A stretch of DNA of 64,000 bases. It comes from CALHRB01 sp964473465. GTDB taxonomy: Bacteria > Bacteroidota > Ignavibacteria > Kapaibacteriales > UBA2268. The stretch spans positions 124,001 to 188,000 of the forward strand of contig CAYYPE010000005.1 of assembly GCA_964473465.1 (NCBI GenBank), written 5' to 3'. The number at the start of each line of letters is the position of its first letter. Position 1 is the first letter of the stretch. Positions 38,768 through 47,747 of the stretch are shown in pieces. Below the pieces are notes generated by a model that was not told the origin of the DNA, did no database searches, and saw only the letters and a program-made list of their open reading frames with translations. The translations under genes were made by a program, and so were the position numbers.

Positions 38768-41176
38768 ATGTCTAAACAAAAAAACTATTCAAGTAAAATC
38801 AAAAAACAAACTAAAATAAACAAGGATATAAAAATATTAGCTCCAAAAGAGATTCCTCTTTGGGTTGTGATTCCTTTTTTCATTTTATTGACGGTAATTT
38901 TCTTTTGGGATCAATTAATTGGCAATTCCTTTTTCTGGGAAGATTTTTTGGAATATGTATTGCCAGTTCAAACTTATGCCGCAAGAGAATTAGCAAAAGG
39001 TAATTTACCGTTCTGGAATCCATATTCATTTGCCGGAATGCCATTCCTCGCAGATATTCAGGTTGGATTTTTCTATCCCTTGAATCGTCTGATATCAATT
39101 TTTAATCCCGGACCAGATGCATTACCAGTAGCTATTACTCAAATTGTAGTTATTTTACATTTCTTTATATCTTTACTGAACTTTTATATTTTGTCAAGGT
39201 ATTTAAAAATATCTTCAATAGGGTCAATAATTGCAGCAATATCATATACATTTTCGTTGGAATTAGTTTTTCATGTTATTCACCCAATGATTGTATATCA
39301 TTTATCATGGCTCCCATTAATAGTGTTATTTTTTATAAAAGGGATAATTGAAAAGAAATTTTATCACTCCATAATATCTGGAATTATATTAGGTTTTGTA
39401 GCTCTTTCAGGGCATCCACAAACAACCCTGTATATGAGTCTGCTCCTTTTAATATTATTTTTATGGCTTTTTATTAGTTCATTTTTTAGTAAAGATATTA
39501 AATTATTAACAAATGAAGAAAATTTTACATCAAAACCATTATTGATATTCAAGACGTTGATATTAGCCTTAATTCCAATAATTGTAGCATTTGGAATTTT
39601 TGCCATACAATTTTTACCATCAAGAGAATTAGCTTCTCTATCTCAAAGGAACGAAATATCTTACGAAATGGCAAACGAAGGTTCATTGCAATTAAAACAT
39701 GTCTATGCTTCAGTTGTTCCAAAGGTTTTTGGTTTTGTGGACGGACAAAACACAAAGAACCCTTCGTATTACTTAACCTGGGATGGAAAATATCAAAGTT
39801 ATTTTTATTGGGAAACCAGTTTTTATTTCGGTTTAGTGGCATTGATACTGGGTCTGATAGCAATTTTTTCGACATTTAAAAATAATCTTACAAAACTATT
39901 TACATTTATTGCTTTATTTGGATTTCTATTTGCTCTGGGTAGAAGTGGAGTAATATTTGACATTTTTTACAATTTTCCAATGTTTAGTAGCTTTAGAAAT
40001 CCGGCCAGAATAATGTTCTTTACAATTTTATCATTTTCAATTCTTGCCGGTTTTGGATTTGATGCTTTGTGGAACAAAGTTAAAGAAAAAAGCACTTTGA
40101 TTGGAATAATTATTGCACTTGCTATTCCAATGATAATAGCAATATTAGTTAGTTCTGGCTCAGCCGCTAAATTTCTCAATACACCAGAAAGTTATCATTC
40201 TCAGTTAATTGAATATGGAAACATTGCTTTGATTTTATTGTCTATAATTACTCTTTTTGTATTTTTGATTAATAGATCAATAATTTCAGCAACTTCAGGT
40301 GGAATAATAATAACTATCATCGTTATAGTTGACCTCTTTTTAGCGGGTATTTCGTTTAATAGAAGCCCACAGAATCCCGCAGAAATCTATAAGCTTAGTC
40401 CACAACTAAAATCTTTATTAGAACCAAAATTACCAAAGGACATATTCAGGGTTAATGCCAGAATCTATCAACCTGTAAGTTTTATGCCATTCCAGAGAAA
40501 TCAAGGAATGGTAGATAATATTATGCTAATCGAAGGTTATAATCCATTGGTTTTACAAAGAGCTAAGCCTCCAATTAATGATACCAAAACTATTTTCGAT
40601 CTCTATAATATCAAATATCAGTTGAATGTTGATCTGGAAAAAGGTTCATGGTCTTTCGCGGAAAGAGACAGCTATTTTAACCGTGCTTATTTAGTAAATC
40701 AATTTAGGGTTATACCTAATGCTATATTGAAAGAAAAAATGGCAAATGAGCAGATTGATTTTAGAAATACTGTTGTTTTGGAGGAACAACCCGGTATTAA
40801 AATGCCTGAAAATAAAGACACAATTACTGATATAGTTTTCTGCGAAGATTTTCAAAACAATTATTCAAGGTATTCGGTTAAAAATTCCCAATCTTCAATT
40901 TTAGTTATTAGCGAAATTTGGTACCCAGGATGGAAAGTTTATGTTAACTCGAAACCTGAAAAATTGTATAGAGCAAACTATTGCTTTATGGCTGTTAGTT
41001 TAAACAAAGGAAATAACAAAGTGGAACTTAAATTCGAGCCAGATACATTTTACACAGGATTATATATTTCCTTGATCACAATATTTGTATCAATAATTGG
41101 AGTTTTGATTTCTTTTAGATTTGAAAACAACTTGGATTTATTAAATTTCAAGCATAAAAAAAGAGAAGAAAATTAA
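38768..41176 (+). CDS. YfhO-family polytopic membrane protein
   Basis: This 802-residue protein has about a dozen membrane helices and a C-terminal soluble beta-rich domain ending in a final helix. The opening after the first helix contains a FWEDFLEYVLPVQTYAARE pattern and PFWNPYSFAGMPFLAD, as in YfhO-like GT-C proteins. A short cytosolic Lys-rich tail (KHKKREEN) ends the protein. In this family a lipid-linked sugar is the likely donor; the acceptor is unknown. Its last four bases overlap the convergent STAS gene. Confidence 0.82.
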   Translation: MSKQKNYSSKIKKQTKINKDIKILAPKEIPLWVVIPFFILLTVIFFWDQLIGNSFFWEDFLEYVLPVQTYAARELAKGNLPFWNPYSFAGMPFLADIQVGFFYPLNRLISIFNPGPDALPVAITQIVVILHFFISLLNFYILSRYLKISSIGSIIAAISYTFSLELVFHVIHPMIVYHLSWLPLIVLFFIKGIIEKKFYHSIISGIILGFVALSGHPQTTLYMSLLLLILFLWLFISSFFSKDIKLLTNEENFTSKPLLIFKTLILALIPIIVAFGIFAIQFLPSRELASLSQRNEISYEMANEGSLQLKHVYASVVPKVFGFVDGQNTKNPSYYLTWDGKYQSYFYWETSFYFGLVALILGLIAIFSTFKNNLTKLFTFIALFGFLFALGRSGVIFDIFYNFPMFSSFRNPARIMFFTILSFSILAGFGFDALWNKVKEKSTLIGIIIALAIPMIIAILVSSGSAAKFLNTPESYHSQLIEYGNIALILLSIITLFVFLINRSIISATSGGIIITIIVIVDLFLAGISFNRSPQNPAEIYKLSPQLKSLLEPKLPKDIFRVNARIYQPVSFMPFQRNQGMVDNIMLIEGYNPLVLQRAKPPINDTKTIFDLYNIKYQLNVDLEKGSWSFAERDSYFNRAYLVNQFRVIPNAILKEKMANEQIDFRNTVVLEEQPGIKMPENKDTITDIVFCEDFQNNYSRYSVKNSQSSILVISEIWYPGWKVYVNSKPEKLYRANYCFMAVSLNKGNNKVELKFEPDTFYTGLYISLITIFVSIIGVLISFRFENNLDLLNFKHKKREEN

Positions 41177-41514
41177 GATATTTTTTTTGCAGCTTCTTCA
41201 ATACTTGAATATAATGTAAATATAAACGTAAGCTTAGTAATTGAAAAAATATTTCTTAGATAATCATTGACATTACAAATGAGAAGTTTACCATTATTTC
41301 TTTCGAAAAGTGCATTAGCAGATAAAAGAACTCCTAAAGCTGTTGAGTTTAGATAGGATACTTCTTTTAAATTTAAAATAACATTATTTTTTTCAGATTT
41401 AGCTAATTCTTTTAACTTTTCTCTGAATAAATCAATATCTTCTAAAGCAACATAGTCACCAACCAAATTCATAATCTGATAATTTTCTCTTTCTTCAATG
41501 TTAAAACTTGGCAT
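41173..41514 (-). CDS. STAS-domain anti-sigma-factor antagonist-like protein
   Basis: This is a 113-residue protein from the ATG at 41514; the nine residues upstream do not look native. It has the STAS fold pattern: a beta strand, VILNLKEVSYLNSTALG, then a helix. The Ser in LNSTALG is in the position phosphorylated in SpoIIAA/RsbV-like antagonists. It may bind an anti-sigma kinase or act in other partner switching. No sigma factor or kinase is adjacent. It overlaps the YfhO-like gene by 4 bp at its 3' end. Confidence 0.83.
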   Translation of the reverse strand: MPSFNIEERENYQIMNLVGDYVALEDIDLFREKLKELAKSEKNNVILNLKEVSYLNSTALGVLLSANALFERNNGKLLICNVNDYLRNIFSITKLTFIFTLYSSIEEAAKKIS

Positions 41515-41570
41515 ATCAAATCCTAAATTTAGAAAAAACAAAATACAATATAAGAAAATTTATTAAAAAA

Positions 41571-42470
41571 TCAATCATTATCAGGAATTGATATATCAAA
41601 CATAGCTGATATAGGACAGTGGTCAGATATTTTTTTTGCCTCTTCGTCGGTCAATATGCTACGAAAATCCAAACTTCTAAGGCTGTTATTAATATACCTT
41701 TTATTAACTGATAATGAAATCAAAATATGATCTATAGAGTAAAATGCAGGATATTTACAGCTCTTAAGATTTTCGGTTAAAAAAATAAAATTTGTATCAT
41801 ATTTTAAAATTGCTAAAAGATTGTCTTTTTTTCTAACTGGCGTGTCGTTGAAGTCTCCTAAAATTATGATATCTTGTTCCTTAGTGTTCCGAAGAATTGA
41901 ATCAGCCCAGATATGAGTTTTTTCAATTTGTTTGGCTCTTAATTCTCTTGATTTTTGAACCTTTTCTTTGGTATCATCATATCTGGAACTTGACTTATAG
42001 TGAACCACCATTCCAATGAAATCAAAATTTGCAGCCTTACATTCAAAAACGAGTCCCGGTCTTGTTCTGCCTTCTTCAATAATCAGAGGGGTATATTCAC
42101 CATTAATTTTTATTTTTAAATCTTTTTTATAAAGAAGACCGAGATTTTGTTTGCCACCTTTTTTACCAATGTAATATTTAAATCCGGTCAAATGTTTGGT
42201 AAGCAACTTTAAAGCATTCTCATTTTCGATTTCCTGTAGTGCAATGATATCAGCATCTGATTTTATTATTATATCAGCAATTAATTTGTAGTCCTCAGGC
42301 ATTCTATCAACCCTGTCGTTGACCATATCACCCAGCCATTCAACATTGAAAGTAGCAACAGTAAGATTCTTCGATGGAGACTTTGAAACTTCAGGCAAAT
42401 CTCCGTTACTACAGCCAATTAAAAAGGCTAAAAGACAAAAAATGTATTTTGTATTGATTAGCTTTATCAA
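41571..42470 (-). CDS. Endonuclease/exonuclease/phosphatase-family lipoprotein
   Basis: This is a 299-residue protein. The signal sequence ends in a lipobox LIGC (Cys20), giving a predicted lipoprotein. The EEP fold is seen by ATFNVEWLGD, LQEIENENAL, VVHYKSS, ILGDFNDTP, and a C-terminal SDHCPISAMF, which carry the metal and catalytic residues. Substrates may be nucleic acid, nucleotides or phosphoesters. The start is a TTG that overlaps the end of the proline dehydrogenase gene by 4 bp (TTGA), with no better ATG nearby. It is last of a minus-strand run with the metalloprotease and tmk. Confidence 0.85.
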   Translation of the reverse strand: MIKLINTKYIFCLLAFLIGCSNGDLPEVSKSPSKNLTVATFNVEWLGDMVNDRVDRMPEDYKLIADIIIKSDADIIALQEIENENALKLLTKHLTGFKYYIGKKGGKQNLGLLYKKDLKIKINGEYTPLIIEEGRTRPGLVFECKAANFDFIGMVVHYKSSSRYDDTKEKVQKSRELRAKQIEKTHIWADSILRNTKEQDIIILGDFNDTPVRKKDNLLAILKYDTNFIFLTENLKSCKYPAFYSIDHILISLSVNKRYINNSLRSLDFRSILTDEEAKKISDHCPISAMFDISIPDND

Positions 42471-43369
42471 TTTTTAAAAAATATAGCTTTGAAAATATAA
42501 CCAGCTATATCTGGGTTTTCTTTTAATCTTCTCGTTGAATAACCATACCAGTCCTTTCCGAAGGGAACATAAATACGAACGTTATGACCTTTGCGGAGCA
42601 ATTCATTTCTTTTTTCCTCTCTTACACCCAGAAGCATTTGAAATTCATAATCGCTCTTAGAAATTGATCTTTGTTGAATTAAATTTTCTGCATCCACAAT
42701 AAGAGGTTCATCGTGAGTAGCAATTCCAACATACATACCGTTATCAATTATCAACCTTAAAAGTTTTTTATAATTATCCCTGATTTCCTCACGACCCTGA
42801 TAGGCAATTTCGGGTGATTCCTTGTAAATTCCTTTGCAAAGCCTGATAGAAGGTTTATATGACAATAATGATTTTATATCGTTTTCACTTCTTCTCATAT
42901 ATGCCTGAATGACTATTCCGACATTACTTAATCCTTCGGCACGTAACTTTTTGTATAATTCAAGAGTTAGAGTTGTATATGGTGAATTTTCCATATCGAG
43001 ACGAACAAAAATATTAAGCTCACTGGCTTTTTTAACAATGAAGCTTATATTGTCATAGCCGAAATTTTCATCAATACCTAAACCTAATGAGGTTGGCTTT
43101 ATTGATAAATAGCTATCAAGAGAATATTCATTTATAGCATCCAAAACCTTTGATACCATTTCTTTCTCGTGCAAGGCACGTTCTCTGGTAGTTACAAATT
43201 CACCAAGAACATCAATGGTAGTTTTCCCTCCAAGTTTTTGGAATTCCTGTGTAACTCTAACTGCATCGCTAAGTTCATCTCCTGCGATATATTTTTTTGC
43301 CACCTGATGAATAATACTTTTAGGGATTAGTGGCATTGTTTTAGTAATTAATTGATTTAACATCTTCAT
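42467..43369 (-). CDS. Proline dehydrogenase
   Basis: This is a 300-residue monofunctional proline dehydrogenase. The TIM-barrel core contains SIKPTSLGLG, RLDMENSPYT, RLCKGIYKE, IATHDEP and the C-terminal signature FGKDWYGYSTRRLKENP. The enzyme oxidises proline to pyrroline-5-carboxylate with FAD, feeding electrons to quinones. No P5C dehydrogenase gene is beside it, unlike the fused PutA. It lies 6 bp after the metalloprotease gene and overlaps the EEP lipoprotein gene by 4 bp. Confidence 0.94.
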   Translation of the reverse strand: MKMLNQLITKTMPLIPKSIIHQVAKKYIAGDELSDAVRVTQEFQKLGGKTTIDVLGEFVTTRERALHEKEMVSKVLDAINEYSLDSYLSIKPTSLGLGIDENFGYDNISFIVKKASELNIFVRLDMENSPYTTLTLELYKKLRAEGLSNVGIVIQAYMRRSENDIKSLLSYKPSIRLCKGIYKESPEIAYQGREEIRDNYKKLLRLIIDNGMYVGIATHDEPLIVDAENLIQQRSISKSDYEFQMLLGVREEKRNELLRKGHNVRIYVPFGKDWYGYSTRRLKENPDIAGYIFKAIFFKN

Positions 43370-43375
43370 ATCTTT

Positions 43376-45886
43376 TTAATTTATTATTTTAATCATAAAT
43401 ACTTTATAATCTTTTTCCGATCGTATAACAACAAAATAATTACCATTAGATACTTCTGGTAATTCTGTCTCAGTTTCAAAATTTCCTAAAGATTGATTTT
43501 CAATTTTGAATAAATTTGCAATCTTTTTACCCATTAAATCGAATAAATCTGCCGAAAGGTAATGCACTTCTGTTTTAAAATTAATTTTCAAGTTGATTTT
43601 ATTTAGAGAAGAGTTGTGAATAAGCTCAACCGAATTAAAAGAATTTTTAGATTGTATTTTTTCAACAACGCTTGTCAGACATGTATCAATGGTAAAAACA
43701 TAATCACTTGTATCGAGGTAGATTGTTGAATCAGGTTTTGTATAGATCCTCAATAAAGCTTGTTTGGTTGGCTTAATTGGAACTGCCCATGTGTAAGTGT
43801 TTGTATTAGGTTTAAAAGAACCGAGAGTAACTCTTTGCCAACTTTCACCATTATTAACTGAATATTCAATGAAAATTGTGCTGACAAAGTCAGAAGTCCA
43901 TTCAATTTCATAAGTTGAGGAAGCACATAAAATTTCACCACCATTAGGCTTGATTATTTTAGCTCTTTGGGCACCTATAGCAAAGATGGGACTTTCAGTA
44001 ATAACTGTTTCATCAGGTAAAGATATTAATCTTAATTTACAATAGTTGCTATTAATTGTTGGTATCTTCCATTTATAAGTAAAACCATTGACACTGTTGT
44101 TAACTATTACCCAATTTTTACCTGCATCAGATGAAAATTCAATTCTGACACTATCTACAAAGTAGGTAGTCCAGCTCAGATTGATTGTTTCTCTGTGACC
44201 AAATTTTTGACCTTCTAAAGGATTTTCAAGAACAATAGAAGGGGCTACTATTGCAAATGTTTTTACCGACCTATCGTTCACAGAAGGATTATCAGCATTT
44301 TCGATTAAAACCAGAACATTCCATTTGGTAATATTTGGAAGTTTCCAGATCATTTCGTTATCATTTGCATTGACTCTGTTTTTTAGTTCAATCCATGTTA
44401 AGCCACTATCGAGAGAATATTTGATATTCACGTAGTTAACGTTGGTAACTCTCCATCTGATTTTTAGGTCAGTATTAGCTTTGTATATTTTTTCGCCAAG
44501 GGGATCAACTAAAAATACTTTTGGAGATTGAGAGGTATATAAACATCTTGCATTTTCAGCAGCTTTTCGCATTATGGTAATGCAGCGAGGATGAAAATTG
44601 AGGTCAACGCTTCTGGTTGAATGAGTCAAATGGCAGTAACTCATTAAAGTACCTAATATTGGTTTAGCTTTTCCGCTTTTAATACAAGCATCATAAATTC
44701 CTCCAGGATCAGTTCCAGTAACACAGGTGTCAATTGGGGGAACAAAATAGTCGCAATTATGAGTGTGAGGGGAACTGAAATTATGTCCTATCTCGTGAGC
44801 GGCACAATTAACATCCCATGTGTAATTCATAGTTGGGTATTTCTCGTTTCCTCTTATTCCAAAAACAGAATATCCTAATGATTTATTACAAAGTGTACCA
44901 TAATTAGGTGAACCGCTGAAAGCTATTCCTGCAACAGTAGTATTAGCTGGTTGGTTTGATAAATCTGCAAAAAGGCATGTTATGGCTCTGTCAACAGATT
45001 TATTATACCAAAGATTGGGCATTAAAGACAGTTTATCAAAGAGATTTTCAGTAGATTTGTAAGGGTCTTTGGATTCTTCCTGCCAAATTAAAACATAAGA
45101 AATAATCAGATTAACATTCAAATTGTCCTGATAAATTTTTGAAACCTGTGTCATAACAGCAGCAATATAAGCCGAAGCTTTTTGCAGATCGCTACCCATT
45201 AAGGCAAAAAAATCATAAGTTCCCTCACAGGCTATTTTAAGCTCTAACATATTATTGGAGAGTGATTCATCTTTCTTATGATTTAGAATATCATCAGCTT
45301 CATTTGAAGTAATCTGGCTGTTATCAGTTAAACAAACGAAGTTATTTTGATTTTCATTAGAATAATGAGATAATAGAATATGAGAATTATCGCTTTGTTT
45401 TTCGTTCAAAGGAGAGATGGAATAAACATAACCTTCTTCATTTTTGATATAACTGAATAAATACCCATCAGTATAATTTATAAATACATAGGAATTAGGT
45501 TGATTTTTAATAATACCTTTATATGAAACAAGAGATGGGGGAGGGATTTTAACTATTCCGTTTTCCGTTCCTGCATACCACTGAGTATTTGAATCTATAG
45601 CTGATTGAACAGATGTTAATACTAAATCGTCGAAATTATTAACTGAAACTGGAAAAGAATTAATTTCTATTTGTGGATAGTTTGATTTAAAAACCTCGTC
45701 GGCTTTTGATTTTATTAATGAAAAATTCAATCCTTCGGAAGTAGTTAAATTTAAATCTGATTTATGATTGAACATTATAAAATCAGATGCTTTGACTTTG
45801 TATTCCTTTGAAATAGCATGCAAGTATGGAAATAAAATGAGAACAAATAAAATGATTAATTTATTTTTCATAGAACTATTGATCAT
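43376..45886 (-). CDS. Secreted reprolysin-like zinc metalloprotease with triple repeat and type IX sorting domain
   Basis: This is an 836-residue protein. An N-terminal signal peptide (residues 6-25) is followed by a pro-region. The metzincin catalytic domain has HEIGHNFSSPHTH, with zinc ligands His364, His368 and His374 and catalytic Glu365. The Met-turn is in GTLMSYCH. Three tandem beta-sandwich modules follow (about residues 455-735), each with an I.W...V.I.YS.D.G..W pattern. The C-terminal about 75 residues are a Por sorting domain (LFDLMGKKIANLF). The start ATG overlaps the tmk stop as ATGA. It is predicted to be exported by type IX secretion and to degrade extracellular protein. It belongs to the M12B-like group by motif. 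Confidence 0.9.
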   Translation of the reverse strand: MINSSMKNKLIILFVLILFPYLHAISKEYKVKASDFIMFNHKSDLNLTTSEGLNFSLIKSKADEVFKSNYPQIEINSFPVSVNNFDDLVLTSVQSAIDSNTQWYAGTENGIVKIPPPSLVSYKGIIKNQPNSYVFINYTDGYLFSYIKNEEGYVYSISPLNEKQSDNSHILLSHYSNENQNNFVCLTDNSQITSNEADDILNHKKDESLSNNMLELKIACEGTYDFFALMGSDLQKASAYIAAVMTQVSKIYQDNLNVNLIISYVLIWQEESKDPYKSTENLFDKLSLMPNLWYNKSVDRAITCLFADLSNQPANTTVAGIAFSGSPNYGTLCNKSLGYSVFGIRGNEKYPTMNYTWDVNCAAHEIGHNFSSPHTHNCDYFVPPIDTCVTGTDPGGIYDACIKSGKAKPILGTLMSYCHLTHSTRSVDLNFHPRCITIMRKAAENARCLYTSQSPKVFLVDPLGEKIYKANTDLKIRWRVTNVNYVNIKYSLDSGLTWIELKNRVNANDNEMIWKLPNITKWNVLVLIENADNPSVNDRSVKTFAIVAPSIVLENPLEGQKFGHRETINLSWTTYFVDSVRIEFSSDAGKNWVIVNNSVNGFTYKWKIPTINSNYCKLRLISLPDETVITESPIFAIGAQRAKIIKPNGGEILCASSTYEIEWTSDFVSTIFIEYSVNNGESWQRVTLGSFKPNTNTYTWAVPIKPTKQALLRIYTKPDSTIYLDTSDYVFTIDTCLTSVVEKIQSKNSFNSVELIHNSSLNKINLKINFKTEVHYLSADLFDLMGKKIANLFKIENQSLGNFETETELPEVSNGNYFVVIRSEKDYKVFMIKIIN

Positions 45887-46497
45887 TGGTTAGGAAAAAA
45901 TTTTTGGTTGATATGATTAATAATTTGATTATAGGTATCTTCAATTGAACCATTAGCATTAATAATTACAACTCTTTCTGGTTCATCTTTTGCAATTTTT
46001 TTATACCCGTCGACAACTTTTTCAAAAAAAGAGTTACCGGATTTTTCAATATTATCAAGGATTCTATCTTTGGAGCGAGACAAGGCTTCATTGATTTCTA
46101 AGTCAAGAAAGAAAGTCAAATCAGGTTTTAATCCATTAGTAGCAAGATGATTGCAGATTTTGATTATTTCCATGTCGATACCTCTGCCATAACCCTGATA
46201 AGCTGTGGTTGAATCAAAAAATCTATCACTAATAACAGCAGTTCCAGATTGAAGTTCTATATTTATAACATTTTGAGTCAGATGGCTTCTTGCAGCTTCA
46301 AAAAGTAGTAATTCAATCTGAGGATTTAATTCGTAATCGGAAGTCAAAAGAATTTCTCTTATTTTTTCTGAGAAGTCAGTTCCACCGGGCTCTCTCAGAA
46401 TTAAAGTTCTAAACCCTTTCTGATTTAGGAAATCTGATAATAACTTAGCATGAGTTGATTTCCCACAGCCATCTATTCCTTCAAAAGTAATAAACAT
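45883..46497 (-). CDS. tmk: Thymidylate kinase
   Basis: This is a 204-residue protein. The P-loop is FEGIDGCGKSTHAKLL, the DR(F/Y) motif appears as SDRFFDSTTAYQGYGRG, and the LID region carries ALSRSKDRI. These match bacterial Tmk, which phosphorylates dTMP to dTDP. It is followed directly, with an ATGA overlap, by the metalloprotease gene, an odd functional pairing. A gap of 85 bp separates it from rsmI upstream. Confidence 0.96.
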   Translation of the reverse strand: MFITFEGIDGCGKSTHAKLLSDFLNQKGFRTLILREPGGTDFSEKIREILLTSDYELNPQIELLLFEAARSHLTQNVINIELQSGTAVISDRFFDSTTAYQGYGRGIDMEIIKICNHLATNGLKPDLTFFLDLEINEALSRSKDRILDNIEKSGNSFFEKVVDGYKKIAKDEPERVVIINANGSIEDTYNQIINHINQKFFPNQ

Positions 46498-46582
46498 TTC
46501 TAATCAAATAAAAAGACAAAATTAAACATAATTTTCATATATAAGACACTTAAAGAAGTAATTTGTTACAAAACGCAGTGGT

Positions 46583-47287
46583 TTAAGAGGCACTTGAAAT
46601 AACCACAACAAATTCGCCTTTGATATTTTGTCTTTTGTTGAGTAATTCAATTAGTTCGACCGGGGTACCTATTAGGAATTCTTCATAAATTTTAGTTAAT
46701 TCTCTTGCTAAACATACCTTCCTTGTATTTTCAAACACATTGTATAATTCATTCAATAATTTAATAATTCTATTTGGGGACTCGAGAATAATTATTACAC
46801 TTGATTCTTGTTTTAAATTATTGAGAAAGGTCTGTCTTCCCTTTTTGTGGGGGGGGAAACCGACAAATTTAAATTCGTTAAGAGCAAAACCTGAACCCAG
46901 TAAAGCAGGTATAATCGAAGTAGCTCCCGGGAGAGGTATGATTTTTATATTTTTTTCTTTTGCCTGTTTAATAATTCTGAAACCCGGGTCAGAAATTCCG
47001 GGAGTTCCTGCGTCAGTAGTAAGAGCAACAGAATAACCATTATTGATGAGCTCTATCAAATATCCTGCTTTGGTTATTTCATTTTGTTCATAATAACTTT
47101 CAAGCCGTTTTGATTGAATATCATAATGTTTTAATAATTGACCCATTCTTCTAGTGTCTTCGCAAGCGATAATATCAGCTTCTTTTAGAATTCTCAAAGC
47201 TCTTAGTGTTATATCCTCCAAGTTTCCAATTGGCGTTGGGACGATAAATAGTGCTGGTTCAATTAGATTTTTTGTAGTCTTATTCAT
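46583..47287 (-). CDS. rsmI: 16S rRNA 2'-O-ribose C1402 methyltransferase RsmI
   Basis: This 234-residue protein is at the shorter end for the family. The N-terminal tetrapyrrole-methylase-like fold shows VPTPIGNLEDITLRAL, ACEDTRRMGQLLKHY, LTTDAGTPGISDPG and PGATSIIPALLGSGF. RsmI uses SAM to methylate C1402 of 16S rRNA. The C-terminal RNA-binding extension found in longer homologues is mostly missing. Its ATG overlaps the tadA stop (ATGA), so it is translationally coupled to tadA. Confidence 0.95.
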   Translation of the reverse strand: MNKTTKNLIEPALFIVPTPIGNLEDITLRALRILKEADIIACEDTRRMGQLLKHYDIQSKRLESYYEQNEITKAGYLIELINNGYSVALTTDAGTPGISDPGFRIIKQAKEKNIKIIPLPGATSIIPALLGSGFALNEFKFVGFPPHKKGRQTFLNNLKQESSVIIILESPNRIIKLLNELYNVFENTRKVCLARELTKIYEEFLIGTPVELIELLNKRQNIKGEFVVVISSAS

Positions 47288-47745
47288 TTATTTGCCCTGA
47301 TGGTTTTAAAGAAATTGCTAATTAGTTCAGAACATTCATTTTGCATAACCCCTGAAATAACTTCTACCCGATGATTCAAGTGTTTACTATGTAATATATT
47401 AAAAACACTTCCACAAGCACCAGCATTCAAATCATAAGCACCGAAAACTACCCTTTTGATTTTTGCTAAAACAATTGCTCCTGCACACATTGGGCAAGGC
47501 TCAAGAGTTGAATACAAGGTAGCTTCGGTCAGATATTTTTCGCCAAGAATTCTCATGGCTTTATTAATTGAAAGAAATTCGGCATGGGCATTTGAATTTT
47601 TGAGCTTTTCTACCATATTATGAGTTTTGGTAATTATTTCATTGTCAATAATAATTACGCAACCTACAGGAATATCATTATGTTTAACTGACTTTTTTGC
47701 CTCCTCCAAAGCAATTTCCATAAAATATCTGTGAATATTGAGCAT
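47284..47745 (-). CDS. tadA: tRNA-specific adenosine deaminase TadA-like
   Basis: This is a 153-residue zinc deaminase. The zinc motif is complete, with NAHAEFLSI (His-Ala-Glu) and EPCPMCAGA (PCxxC). A C-terminal VFNILHSKHLNHRVEV segment completes the fold. TadA converts A34 to inosine in tRNA-Arg(ACG). Related guanine deaminases share the motifs, but PCPMC with the NAHAE context and the neighbour rsmI favour TadA. It is separated from the aminotransferase gene by two bp. Confidence 0.92.
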   Translation of the reverse strand: MLNIHRYFMEIALEEAKKSVKHNDIPVGCVIIIDNEIITKTHNMVEKLKNSNAHAEFLSINKAMRILGEKYLTEATLYSTLEPCPMCAGAIVLAKIKRVVFGAYDLNAGACGSVFNILHSKHLNHRVEVISGVMQNECSELISNFFKTIRANK

Positions 47746-47747
47746 AG

